DNA of 40,951 bases from Bacillota bacterium (GTDB lineage: Bacteria > Bacillota > Clostridia > Lachnospirales > Lachnospiraceae), in NCBI GenBank assembly GCA_023423045.1, contig JAFAGA010000030.1:1-40951 (forward strand), in the 5' to 3' direction. The translations under genes and the position numbers were made by a program. Positions 16,794 through 24,237 of this stretch are shown in pieces (position 1 is the stretch's first letter; every line of letters starts with the position of its first letter). The notes beneath the pieces were generated by a model. That model was not told the origin of the DNA. It saw only the letters and a program-made list of their open reading frames with translations, and did no database searches.

Positions 16794-17711
16794 CTATAGC
16801 GTGATAGAGTTGTTTTTCCAGATCACGGAAGAATCGATGGACAGAAGATCCGATGCGCCGGTCCGTGCCATAACCGATGCCAGCTCCCGGGTCATCTCCT
16901 GAATTCTGTTACAGACGCTCCCTGCTCCTCCTTCTGACAAGGGCTCCATAAGTTCCCGTCCGACACTGACCGCCGTCGCCCCCAGTGCCAACGCTTTAAA
17001 GACATCAATACCATCAGAAATACCACAATCGGCAAAAATCGGAATGCTGCCGTCTACCACCTTCGCTATCCTTGGTAAGATCATCAACGGCGGAACAGAA
17101 AAATCCTGGATACCGTGATGATGGGATACCACAATTCCTCTGACTCCTGCTTCCAGACACTTGTAAGCATCCTGCTCGCTGAGCACTCCCTTGATAATAA
17201 AGGGCAATTCCGTAGCCTGGACAAAGCTTTTTATTTCGTCCAGGGTCTTGGAGGTCATGGGCTGTCCAAGAACCGTATCATATTCTCCCCTGCCATTAAA
17301 TGCATGATCAATATCCATTCCGACGGCAAAGGCCCCGCATTTTTGAGCATGCTCTATTCTCCGGTAGATCTTCTGATTATCCGCATAGGGTTTGATAATT
17401 TTAATCGTCTTTGCGCCGGTAGCCGTAATCTCCTCCAGCTCTTCTTCATCCCCCATCCCGCACCACATAACCGCGTCGGCGGCATGTGCTCCTCTGGCCA
17501 TCTCCGCCATTCCTCCCGGATGACAATTCTTCAGATGGGACAAAGCAGCCGTCATTATGGGAGATGCGAAGGTTTCGCCATACAGTTTCAGGGAAGTGGA
17601 GGGAATAACAGAGTCAATATATCTCAGCTCCAGTAACAGGGAATCAAAGTATTCACGGGTAATCCGATTGGAATCCCCTGCTCTGTAATTTTGAGTTGTT
17701 TGCTGCTTCAT
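16794..17711 (-). CDS. FMN-dependent alpha-hydroxy-acid dehydrogenase-like TIM-barrel protein
   Basis: 305 residues, shorter than the usual 350-380. The FMN-binding barrel is recognisable: SPIMTAALSHL near residue 50, PFIIKGVLSEQDA near 170, GIVVSHHHG near 193, IFADCGISDGIDVFKALALGA near 227 and VSVGRELM near 250. In glycolate/lactate oxidases the corresponding segments are SNHGxRQ and DGGxRxG. Here the first keeps a His but replaces the catalytic Arg by Ile, and the second replaces the FMN-phosphate Arg by Ser. It therefore belongs to a divergent clostridial subfamily whose substrate should not be assumed to be lactate. The start has GGAGGAG upstream. Confidence 0.82.
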   Translation of the reverse strand: MKQQTTQNYRAGDSNRITREYFDSLLLELRYIDSVIPSTSLKLYGETFASPIMTAALSHLKNCHPGGMAEMARGAHAADAVMWCGMGDEEELEEITATGAKTIKIIKPYADNQKIYRRIEHAQKCGAFAVGMDIDHAFNGRGEYDTVLGQPMTSKTLDEIKSFVQATELPFIIKGVLSEQDAYKCLEAGVRGIVVSHHHGIQDFSVPPLMILPRIAKVVDGSIPIFADCGISDGIDVFKALALGATAVSVGRELMEPLSEGGAGSVCNRIQEMTRELASVMARTGASDLLSIDSSVIWKNNSITL

Positions 17712-17806
17712 AAGCTCCTCCGTTTATTATGTTATTTTACACCAGTGTACCCTTTTTCTCTCTCTTTGTCCACTGTTTCGGACACATACGGAATAAGAAG
17801 GAAGTC

Positions 17807-19978
17807 CTAATAATAGCCAAAGCGAAACGGTATTTCTCCCATCTGCTCCCGCATAATCTTCTGCTGCTCCTCATTACAGTTCACCGCCTTTAGGTTCTTT
17901 AGTTTCAGTAGCGGTGTATAATCAGCACAGTTTGTGCCTCCGAGAGATACGAAGACCAGCTTCTCCAGTTTTTCAATCCCGGCCAGCTCAAAGCTTGGCA
18001 TCACATCAAGCCAAAGCTGTTCAATATTGAGCGTTTTCAGCGGCTTCAAATCCTTAATCAGGCTTCCGCATAAGTCCATGGAGTACAGCGTATCCAGGGA
18101 GGACAGCTTCGACAGGTCAAAATCTCCGCTTCCCATGATATGAAGATATCTCAGTGCCGGAAGCTTGGCAATCCGCTCAATTGCCGCCTCTGTGATCGTA
18201 TTGCCCACTCCCGTTGTAATAAAGGTATCCAGGGTCGTAATCTGGTCCAGGCCCTCACAGGCCCCTGTTTTGCAATCATAGATAGAAAGATAGGTCAGCG
18301 GGATATCCTTAATTTCATAAATGCTGGAAATATCTGTGCCTCCAAGATCCAGCCCTTTTAGAGCCGGAAGACCCGTCAGGCTTTTTATGTCCGCATTATC
18401 TACCGGATTAGCAGATATATCCAGAAACTCCAAGCTCTGCACAGACAGCAGCGGTTCCAAAACAGTAATGTTGTTGGCTCCCAGTCCCAGCTGCTTTAGC
18501 TTCCGAAGCTTGCCCAACGGTGTCAGATCGCTGATATTCTGATTATACAGAGCCAGCGATTCCAGGTTAATCATTTGTGAGACATCTTCCAGTTCCGTTA
18601 TGCCTCCGTTCTCCAGATGCTTTCCTGACTCATTATACTCTGCAACCCTCATATACTGACTTTTCCCATATACAAAATGATCCGTCCAATTGTGGTAAGT
18701 CTGCTGTCCGCAAAGGTATAAGGAGGTGATTTCAGACAGATCCTTTAGGGTAATCTCCTCCTTCTCTGACTTCCCGAGAATTTCCCTGACTGCCTGCTCA
18801 ATTTGGGGGGACTTAAATTCATAGGCTGTATCCTGTATTACCGCCGAACCGGGGGTGGCTTCTTCCGCTCGTGGTGCCGATTGCGATAGGGAGGATATTC
18901 CTTGTGCAGATGTCACCTGCTCCGGCTCTGCCTGTTCCGGAGATAATGTCGGCTCGGAGACCGGCTCCCGGGTATCTCCCATTCTTTCTCCGGCAAGGGA
19001 TATCTGAGGTACATCCTCCGCCATTCCAGCCAGGATAGTATCCTCACCTTCCGCCAACCCGGAAGCCGGACTCTTATGTATCTCTCTCCACCGGTCAAGG
19101 GAGAGCACCATGCCAAGCAAAAGAAATATACCCGCTCCGATTGCTGCGATGCATATCCTCTTCCTCCGCACCGGCAGGGAATACCTCATAAGACTTTCTT
19201 TTAGCTGCTTCACCGTTTCGTAACGCTCCGAGGGGGAAAAGCGGGTGCACTTTCTTATAATTCCAAGAAGTCCTTTTGTAATGGTATACTCCTCTATTTC
19301 CTTTATATCCAGAGATCCGGAAGCCATATAAAATATCAGTACTCCAATGGCATAGATATCTGATCTGGCATCGGTTTGAGCAAAGCCATATTGCTCGGGA
19401 GGTGCCGAAAATCTCGAACCCATGGCTACCGTATCCGTTTCAGTCTCCTCATGAAATTGCCTGGATATCCCAAAATCAATCAGTTTGCATTCTCCCTGCC
19501 CATCTATAATAATGTTATCCGGCTTTATATCCCTGTGAATTACAGGCGGTTTCCGGGAATGAAGATATTCCAGAATATCACATAGCATGAGCACGATCCG
19601 TATTATCTCTTCCTGAGGAAGATATCCGTCTCGGCTCATCTCCACCAGCTCCGTTATGGTGTTTCCTTCCGCATACTCTCTCACAAGATACCGGTATTCT
19701 CCTTCGCTGATCAATTCAGAGACAGGAACGATACCCCTGTGTTTCAGATCCTGATGCAGCCGGTATTCATCTTCCGGCTTCTCTGGGCTGCCAATATGAA
19801 CTGCCTTAATAATGTATTTTCTCCAGTTTGCTTTAGACACCGCAAGATAGATCTGCTTCTCCTGCGACATCTTCAAGCAGGCTTTGATCTCATATGCTTC
19901 GGTAATTGCTGACGGAAGACTTACCTGTGACAGATTGTTCTTTTCATACTCACGGTAGAACTCGGTTACTGTACCCAT
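17807..19978 (-). CDS. Transmembrane Ser/Thr protein kinase with external leucine-rich repeats (copy 1)
   Basis: 723 residues. The kinase domain covers about 30-265: Lys K58 (YIIKAV), catalytic loop HRDIKPDN with D150, DFG at 168-170, APPE near 195 and DIYAIGVLIF. The glycine-rich loop is absent; CLKMSQEKQIY stands in its place. A basic stop sequence (RRKR) precedes one membrane helix at about 274-294. A Glu/Pro/Ser-rich external linker runs to 385 and a capped LRR domain of about nine irregular repeats covers 455-700 (LESLALYNQNISDLTPLGKL pattern), so the LRRs face outward. It lies 77 bp after its paralogue, without a terminator, so they are probably one operon. The external domain likely senses a ligand; substrate and ligand are unknown. 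Confidence 0.9.
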   Translation of the reverse strand: MGTVTEFYREYEKNNLSQVSLPSAITEAYEIKACLKMSQEKQIYLAVSKANWRKYIIKAVHIGSPEKPEDEYRLHQDLKHRGIVPVSELISEGEYRYLVREYAEGNTITELVEMSRDGYLPQEEIIRIVLMLCDILEYLHSRKPPVIHRDIKPDNIIIDGQGECKLIDFGISRQFHEETETDTVAMGSRFSAPPEQYGFAQTDARSDIYAIGVLIFYMASGSLDIKEIEEYTITKGLLGIIRKCTRFSPSERYETVKQLKESLMRYSLPVRRKRICIAAIGAGIFLLLGMVLSLDRWREIHKSPASGLAEGEDTILAGMAEDVPQISLAGERMGDTREPVSEPTLSPEQAEPEQVTSAQGISSLSQSAPRAEEATPGSAVIQDTAYEFKSPQIEQAVREILGKSEKEEITLKDLSEITSLYLCGQQTYHNWTDHFVYGKSQYMRVAEYNESGKHLENGGITELEDVSQMINLESLALYNQNISDLTPLGKLRKLKQLGLGANNITVLEPLLSVQSLEFLDISANPVDNADIKSLTGLPALKGLDLGGTDISSIYEIKDIPLTYLSIYDCKTGACEGLDQITTLDTFITTGVGNTITEAAIERIAKLPALRYLHIMGSGDFDLSKLSSLDTLYSMDLCGSLIKDLKPLKTLNIEQLWLDVMPSFELAGIEKLEKLVFVSLGGTNCADYTPLLKLKNLKAVNCNEEQQKIMREQMGEIPFRFGYY

Positions 19979-20055
19979 AATTATGCATCCCCAGTATGTA
20001 ATATTTGATCATCCTGTACTGTTTCCCATTGCTTTCATGTTATTCCAAGATGCCA

Positions 20056-22392
20056 CTAATCCGTTATCTCAAAAGCTACCTCACCCAGCTGAATTTCCAT
20101 CTCCCGCGCCTGCGCCTCGTTGCAGTTTACTGTCTTCAGATTCTTCAGCCTCAGTAAGGGTGTATAATCGGAGCAATTGGAATTACTCAGTGATATTTGA
20201 GTCACATTCGGAAACTTCTCAACCCCTTCCAGATCCAGCGCCGGAATGCCGGATAGCATCAGTACCTTGACACTGGAACTGTACAGCCTGCCCAGGCAGT
20301 CAAATTGGGCGCCGCACAAATCCAGAAGTTCAAGCGAAGTAAGCTTTTCCAGTTTTGCAATATCAAAATCAAAACATCCCATTAATCTCAGATCCCTCAG
20401 GTTCTTCAGCGTGATAATCCGGTCCACCGCCTCTTCGGTTATCATATTATTTACGCCCGTAGTAATGAAAACCTCCAGCTCGGTCATCTGCTCCAGCCCT
20501 TCACAATTTCCGACCCGGCATTCAAAGACCGACAGATATTTCAGAGGGATATTCCGAATGCTGTAGATACTGTTCACATTTGTTTCCCCCAGATCCAGCC
20601 CGGACAAACCGGGAAGGACCGTAAGCATCCCGATATCCCCATTGGTGATGGGGTTTCCTGATAAATCCAGATAGGAAAGGCTCTCCAGGGATAAGAGGGG
20701 GGTCAGGTCATCAATATTATTTCCGCCCAGGCCCAGCCTTTGTAAATTATGCAGCTCCTTTAACGGGGTAAGATCACTGATCTTCTGATTATAAAGAGCA
20801 AGCGTCTGCAAATTCTCCATCAATGAGATGTCTTCCAGCGCAGTAATCTCCCCATTCTGCTGGAACATCCCCGTTTCATTGTATTTACTGACCACCATAT
20901 ACTGGGACTTTCCATAGACAAAATGTTCATTCCAGTTTTGGTAAACCTGCTGCCCGCAGATATAAAGTTCAGAAATCTGTCGCAGTTCCTCCCTGGTAAC
21001 CATCTCCCCGTCGGATTTTCCAAGAACATCACGGACAGCAGCTTCAATTAGAGGGGACCTAAAACGATAAGCCGCTTCCTTTCCTACCCGGCTGTCTTTC
21101 TTCCTGACAGATTCCACTTCCGTACTTTCTGCAGTATACGGTATCGAAACCTTATCCGCAGTCGAAGATATCTCCTGCTGTGATGCAGGCAATGATGACG
21201 GCTCTGGTTGTGATGCAGGCATTGATGACAGCTCTGGTTGTGATGCGGGCAATGATGACAGCTCTGGCTCTGATGCTGCGAGCACTGATGATGGCCCTGG
21301 CTCTGATGCAGGCAACGATGATGGCCCTGACTCCGATGTGAGCGGCGGAGTTAACGGCTTTGCTTCTGGCAGAAGGACTGAATTTTCTGCCCCCTTCATC
21401 GCTTCCCCGGCGTTCTCTGTTAAGGCCTGTCCTGCCTCTTCCGTTACTTTATTCTGCACGTGCTGCTGCCCTTTTAATTCCTCAGAAACCGGAGCTCCTC
21501 CCTGATAAAACAGCCCCACAAGGAATACTCCAAGGATAATCGCCAAACCGGCAGCTTTCACGAAATATCTATGATTTTCTTCTTGATGCATTGAGAGCTT
21601 TTGCAGCTTACGTTTCAGCTGTCTTACAGAGGAGTATCTCCGCACCGGAGAAAATCTGGTACACCGGATAATAACCCCTTTGATATCGGCAGGAACTGAA
21701 TAGCTTTCCAGATCGCGAATATCCATCCCGCCTGTAATCATGTAATAGATCAGCATTCCCAGGGCATAGATATCCGATCTTTCATCCGTCTGGGCGAATC
21801 CGTACTGTTCGGGTGGCGCTGAAAATTGGGAACCCATCACAACGGTGTCCGACTTATTATCTTTATGAAGTCTCCTTGAGATCCCAAAATCAATCAGCTT
21901 ACAGCCTCCCTGTTCTGTTACGATTATATTATCCGGTTTGATGTCCCGGTGAATGATCGGAGGGGTCTGGGAGTGAAGATATCGGAGGATATCACATAGC
22001 TCTGCCGTAATCCGGAGAACCTCTTCCCTGGGAAGCCTTCCTTCCCTTGTCATTTCTACCCGCTCTGTTACCGTATTGCCCTCCAGATACTCCCGGATCA
22101 GATAATTAAAGCCCGTCCCTTCGATAAAGGTGCGGGCTTTTACTATCCCCGAATGGCTTAAGGCCTGGCTTAATCCATACTCCTCCTCCAGCCTCTCCGG
22201 ACACTCCTGATCGACTGCCTTTATGATATACTTTTTCCAGTTTACCTTTGAAACAGCTAAATAGACCTGTTTCTCCCTGCTCCGCTTCAAACAGGCCTTA
22301 ATTTCATACTCGTTCCTAATCTCCGGCGGCAGGTCGAATTCCGCCGTCTCTTCCTCGCCATATCCCTTGCTGAAATCATCTGCTATTCCCAT
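20056..22392 (-). CDS. Transmembrane Ser/Thr protein kinase with external leucine-rich repeats (copy 2)
   Basis: 778 residues, colinear with copy 1: K58, HRDIKPDN (D150), DFG (168-170) and APPEQYGFA fall at identical residue numbers. The Gly-rich loop is again missing (CLKRSREKQVY). One membrane helix lies at about 277-297. The external linker (300-440) is longer than in copy 1 because of a tandem SEPxxSSLPA-type repeat. The LRR domain covers about 510-760, and both copies share a near-identical cap (CGQQVYQNW, HFVYGKSQYM). The ATG at 22392 follows GAGG nine bases upstream; a TTG at 22407 is also in frame. A strong promoter is seen 35-63 bp upstream. The two kinases may sense different ligands, or form a heteromer. 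Confidence 0.9.
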   Translation of the reverse strand: MGIADDFSKGYGEEETAEFDLPPEIRNEYEIKACLKRSREKQVYLAVSKVNWKKYIIKAVDQECPERLEEEYGLSQALSHSGIVKARTFIEGTGFNYLIREYLEGNTVTERVEMTREGRLPREEVLRITAELCDILRYLHSQTPPIIHRDIKPDNIIVTEQGGCKLIDFGISRRLHKDNKSDTVVMGSQFSAPPEQYGFAQTDERSDIYALGMLIYYMITGGMDIRDLESYSVPADIKGVIIRCTRFSPVRRYSSVRQLKRKLQKLSMHQEENHRYFVKAAGLAIILGVFLVGLFYQGGAPVSEELKGQQHVQNKVTEEAGQALTENAGEAMKGAENSVLLPEAKPLTPPLTSESGPSSLPASEPGPSSVLAASEPELSSLPASQPELSSMPASQPEPSSLPASQQEISSTADKVSIPYTAESTEVESVRKKDSRVGKEAAYRFRSPLIEAAVRDVLGKSDGEMVTREELRQISELYICGQQVYQNWNEHFVYGKSQYMVVSKYNETGMFQQNGEITALEDISLMENLQTLALYNQKISDLTPLKELHNLQRLGLGGNNIDDLTPLLSLESLSYLDLSGNPITNGDIGMLTVLPGLSGLDLGETNVNSIYSIRNIPLKYLSVFECRVGNCEGLEQMTELEVFITTGVNNMITEEAVDRIITLKNLRDLRLMGCFDFDIAKLEKLTSLELLDLCGAQFDCLGRLYSSSVKVLMLSGIPALDLEGVEKFPNVTQISLSNSNCSDYTPLLRLKNLKTVNCNEAQAREMEIQLGEVAFEITD
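21163..21336 (-). repeat. 30-bp tandem repeat in the linker of kinase copy 2
   Basis: About six degenerate units of 30-33 bp encode SE/SQ-P-x-x-SS-x-PA decapeptides (residues about 353-410), between the membrane helix and the LRR domain. Copy 1 has no such array. Unit number may vary between strains and set the reach of the sensor domain. Confidence 0.75.
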
Positions 22393-22426
22393 GGATTGTA
22401 TCCTCAATTATATTTGAATTAATATC

Positions 22427-22455
22427 ATTATAGCGTGCCTCTCATTTTTTGGCAA
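22427..22455 (-). promoter_or_regulatory. Promoter of the kinase operon
   Basis: On the minus strand -35 TTGCCA (22455-22450) and -10 TATAAT (22432-22427) are separated by exactly 17 bp. It lies 35 bp before the kinase copy 2 ATG. A second TTGCCAAAA copy lies just upstream, which might be a regulator half-site. Confidence 0.65.
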
Positions 22456-22524
22456 TTATATTTTGGCAAAATCAGTGTGTCAAAACAACAATCCGTATGT
22501 CTTGTAAACCCTCTCATTTTTGTA

Positions 22525-22563
22525 AAAAATTCCGCGGCACCTTTCGATGACCGCGGAATTTTT
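22525..22563. terminator. Bidirectional terminator hairpin
   Basis: AAAAATTCCGCGG (22525-22537) and CCGCGGAATTTTT (22551-22563) form a perfect 13-bp stem with a 13-base loop and T-runs at both ends. It isolates the kinase operon promoter from the decayed genes upstream. Confidence 0.8.
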
Positions 22564-22595
22564 CAGTTATCAATCCCTGCCAAAACTATCTTCTT

Positions 22596-22950
22596 CTAAT
22601 CTCCTATTGCAGAGTTATCCAGATATGCTTCATACAGAATATTCATTACAGTCATAACGCATCCCTTGTATTCATCTGCATTCTCTTAGTTATATGGAAC
22701 ATCGATATCGGTTCTGTACTTTCCTAAATCTCCCTGAGAATCCCATGCTCCTCGTAAAGCAACAACCAAATATTCTGCATGGCTGTAAATACAATTCTTA
22801 CGCTCCTGCTTTGATACTTCCTGATGCTCATTTACAATCAAAACAGCTCCCCAGTCCACGATTCTGTCAAGTTCTTCAAATCCTTAAGCAATTCTATGCT
22901 CATTTCTTTCCTCGTTTTCGCTTCAACACCATAAACACACAGATTAGGAA
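22596..22950 (-). pseudogene. Decayed unidentified ORF
   Basis: One minus-strand frame reads VPNLCVYGVEAKTRKEM and SIELLKDL near 22880-22950. It then continues only after a frameshift as EELDRIVDWGAVLIVNEHQE, with SHAEYLVVALRGAWDSQGD and YRTDIDVPYN, hits a TAA at 22690-22692, and goes on in the same frame as ENADEYKGCVMTVMNILYEAY to a TAG at 22596. The protein-like composition across the interruptions suggests a broken gene of at least 115 codons. It shows no similarity to the kinases that I can see, and I do not recognise the family. It is truncated on its 5' side by the palindrome array. Confidence 0.45.
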
Positions 22951-22978
22951 CTTAAAAATTCTGCTTACTGTCGATGTT

Positions 22979-23180
22979 ATACCATGTAAAAGCACATGGT
23001 ATTGGCACTTGGTGCCAGTTATGCGCACTCCGCTTCACTCCGGCGCGGTATAATGTCTGACAACATTATACCATGTCCGCAAGCGTCCATGGTATAGGCG
23101 CTCTGCACCAAAATACACACTCACTACGTTTCAGCGCAAATGCATAAATACGTCGGTATAATATCAGTCGATATTATACC
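22979..23180. repeat. Array of five palindromic stem-loops
   Basis: Within 200 bp there are: ATACCATGT/ACATGGTAT (22979-23002), GGCAC/GTGCC (23004-23016), GGTATAATGT/ACATTATACC (23047-23072), ATACCATG/CATGGTAT (23068-23095) and GGTATAATATC/GATATTATACC (23155-23180). The third and fifth are variants of one unit, as are the first and fourth. There is no ORF. It replaces the 3' part of the broken kinase and the 5' part of the decayed ORF, so it marks a deletion or insertion junction. It resembles a nest of REP- or MITE-type elements. Confidence 0.65.
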
Positions 23181-24040
23181 ACTCTGCATTTCATCAAGCC
23201 CAGCACAGTCCCCCAGATATACGCCAAACAGGGAAATCTTCTTTAGCCTGCGTTCCAGCTGGCTCATCGTCCCGTATCGGTCATTTGGGGAGAACTCGGT
23301 GCATTTTATGATAATGTCCCTTAAATTTGCCGAGATAGTACTTTCACTCATTTCATTTATATCAAGGCTGCCTGTAACCATATAGAATAATAATATCTCG
23401 ATAGAATAGATATCGGACCTCGCGTCCGTTTGCCTATAGCCATATTGCTCCGGAGGGCTGTACGGCCGGTACCCATAATAAGCGTATCCCTTTCATTCGA
23501 TAGCGAGAAGCGTCTTGAAATTCCAAAATCAATTAGCTTTACCTCCCCTGCTTTCGTATAAATCACATTGTCCGGCTTAATATCCCTATGGATAATCGGC
23601 GGATTCTGGGAATGCAGATACTGTAATATGCCGCATAGCTGCACAATAACCTTCGCCGCCTACGCCTCCGTGAGGTGTCCGTCCCGTGTCATCTCAACCA
23701 GCTCAGTGATTGTGTACCCCTCTATGTACTCCCTGATTAGATAATTTTTCGTATCCCCCTCGATAAACTCAACGGCCGAAGCGATGCCCCCATGGTTCAG
23801 GGAGCTTTGCAGCTCATACTCTGCCTTCAGATTTTCCAGGCCTGTTTTATTTACACATTTCATGATATATTTTTTGCCATCCGATTTGCCGCAAATCAAA
23901 TAAACCTGTTTCTGGTCCGTATATTTCAGACAAGCGCTTAAATCGTACCTGTCCTCCACTTCCGGTGGCGGCACCGGACAATATAAGAGATTATCCTTGT
24001 ATTCCCTGAGAAATTCATTTGACGCATCTATGCTCTTCAC
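23181..24040 (-). pseudogene. Broken third copy of the LRR-linked Ser/Thr kinase
   Basis: The sequence is homologous to kinase copies 1 and 2 from its GTG at 24040: CLKYTDQKQVYL, KKYIMKCV, YLIREYIEGYTITELVEMTRDG, then an in-frame TAG at 23660-23662. The same frame goes on with LCGILQYLHSQNPPIIHRD, IKPDN and LIDFGISRRF until a one-base loss near 23460 (GGTACCGGCCGT). The next frame gives PEQYGYRQTDARSDIYSIEI and FSPNDRYGTMSQL. After the kinase end (LKKISL) it jumps directly to GDCAGLDEMQ, which matches GNCEGLEQM deep in the LRR domain of the others. The membrane helix, linker and most LRRs are therefore deleted. Three independent lesions make a functional product very unlikely, although catalytic motifs and a promoter remain. 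Confidence 0.88.
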
Positions 24041-24067
24041 CCTAGTAATTTGTGTAAAACTGCCTCT

Positions 24068-24097
24068 ATTATACCTCTATTGCTGAAAATCTGACAA
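24068..24097 (-). promoter_or_regulatory. Intact promoter before the broken kinase
   Basis: On the minus strand -35 TTGTCA (24097-24092) and -10 TATAAT (24073-24068) are 18 bp apart, 28 bp before the GTG. Retention of a good promoter implies the gene decayed recently. Confidence 0.55.
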
Positions 24098-24132
24098 CAA
24101 GATTATTGTTAAATTGGTATAAAAATTGTAAT

Positions 24133-24173
24133 GCAAAAGGAAGTCATTCTTCAAGTGAACAACTTCCTTCTGC
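24133..24173 (-). terminator. Terminator of the giant surface-protein gene
   Basis: GCA-AAAGGAAGT and ACTTCCTT-C-TGC pair, with an inner TTCA/TGAA helix. On the minus strand the stem is followed by ATTACAATTTTT. It lies 65 bp after the stop of the 1958-residue gene. Confidence 0.6.
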
Positions 24174-24237
24174 AAATAAAGATTAGGTCAGCCGCCAAAA
24201 CAACAGGAAAGCTTGATTTCAGCCTCTGTCCCGGAGG

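Noticed and set aside
22960..23190. CRISPR-like array
   Set aside because: The units are palindromes of unequal length and spacing without regular spacers, and no cas gene is present.
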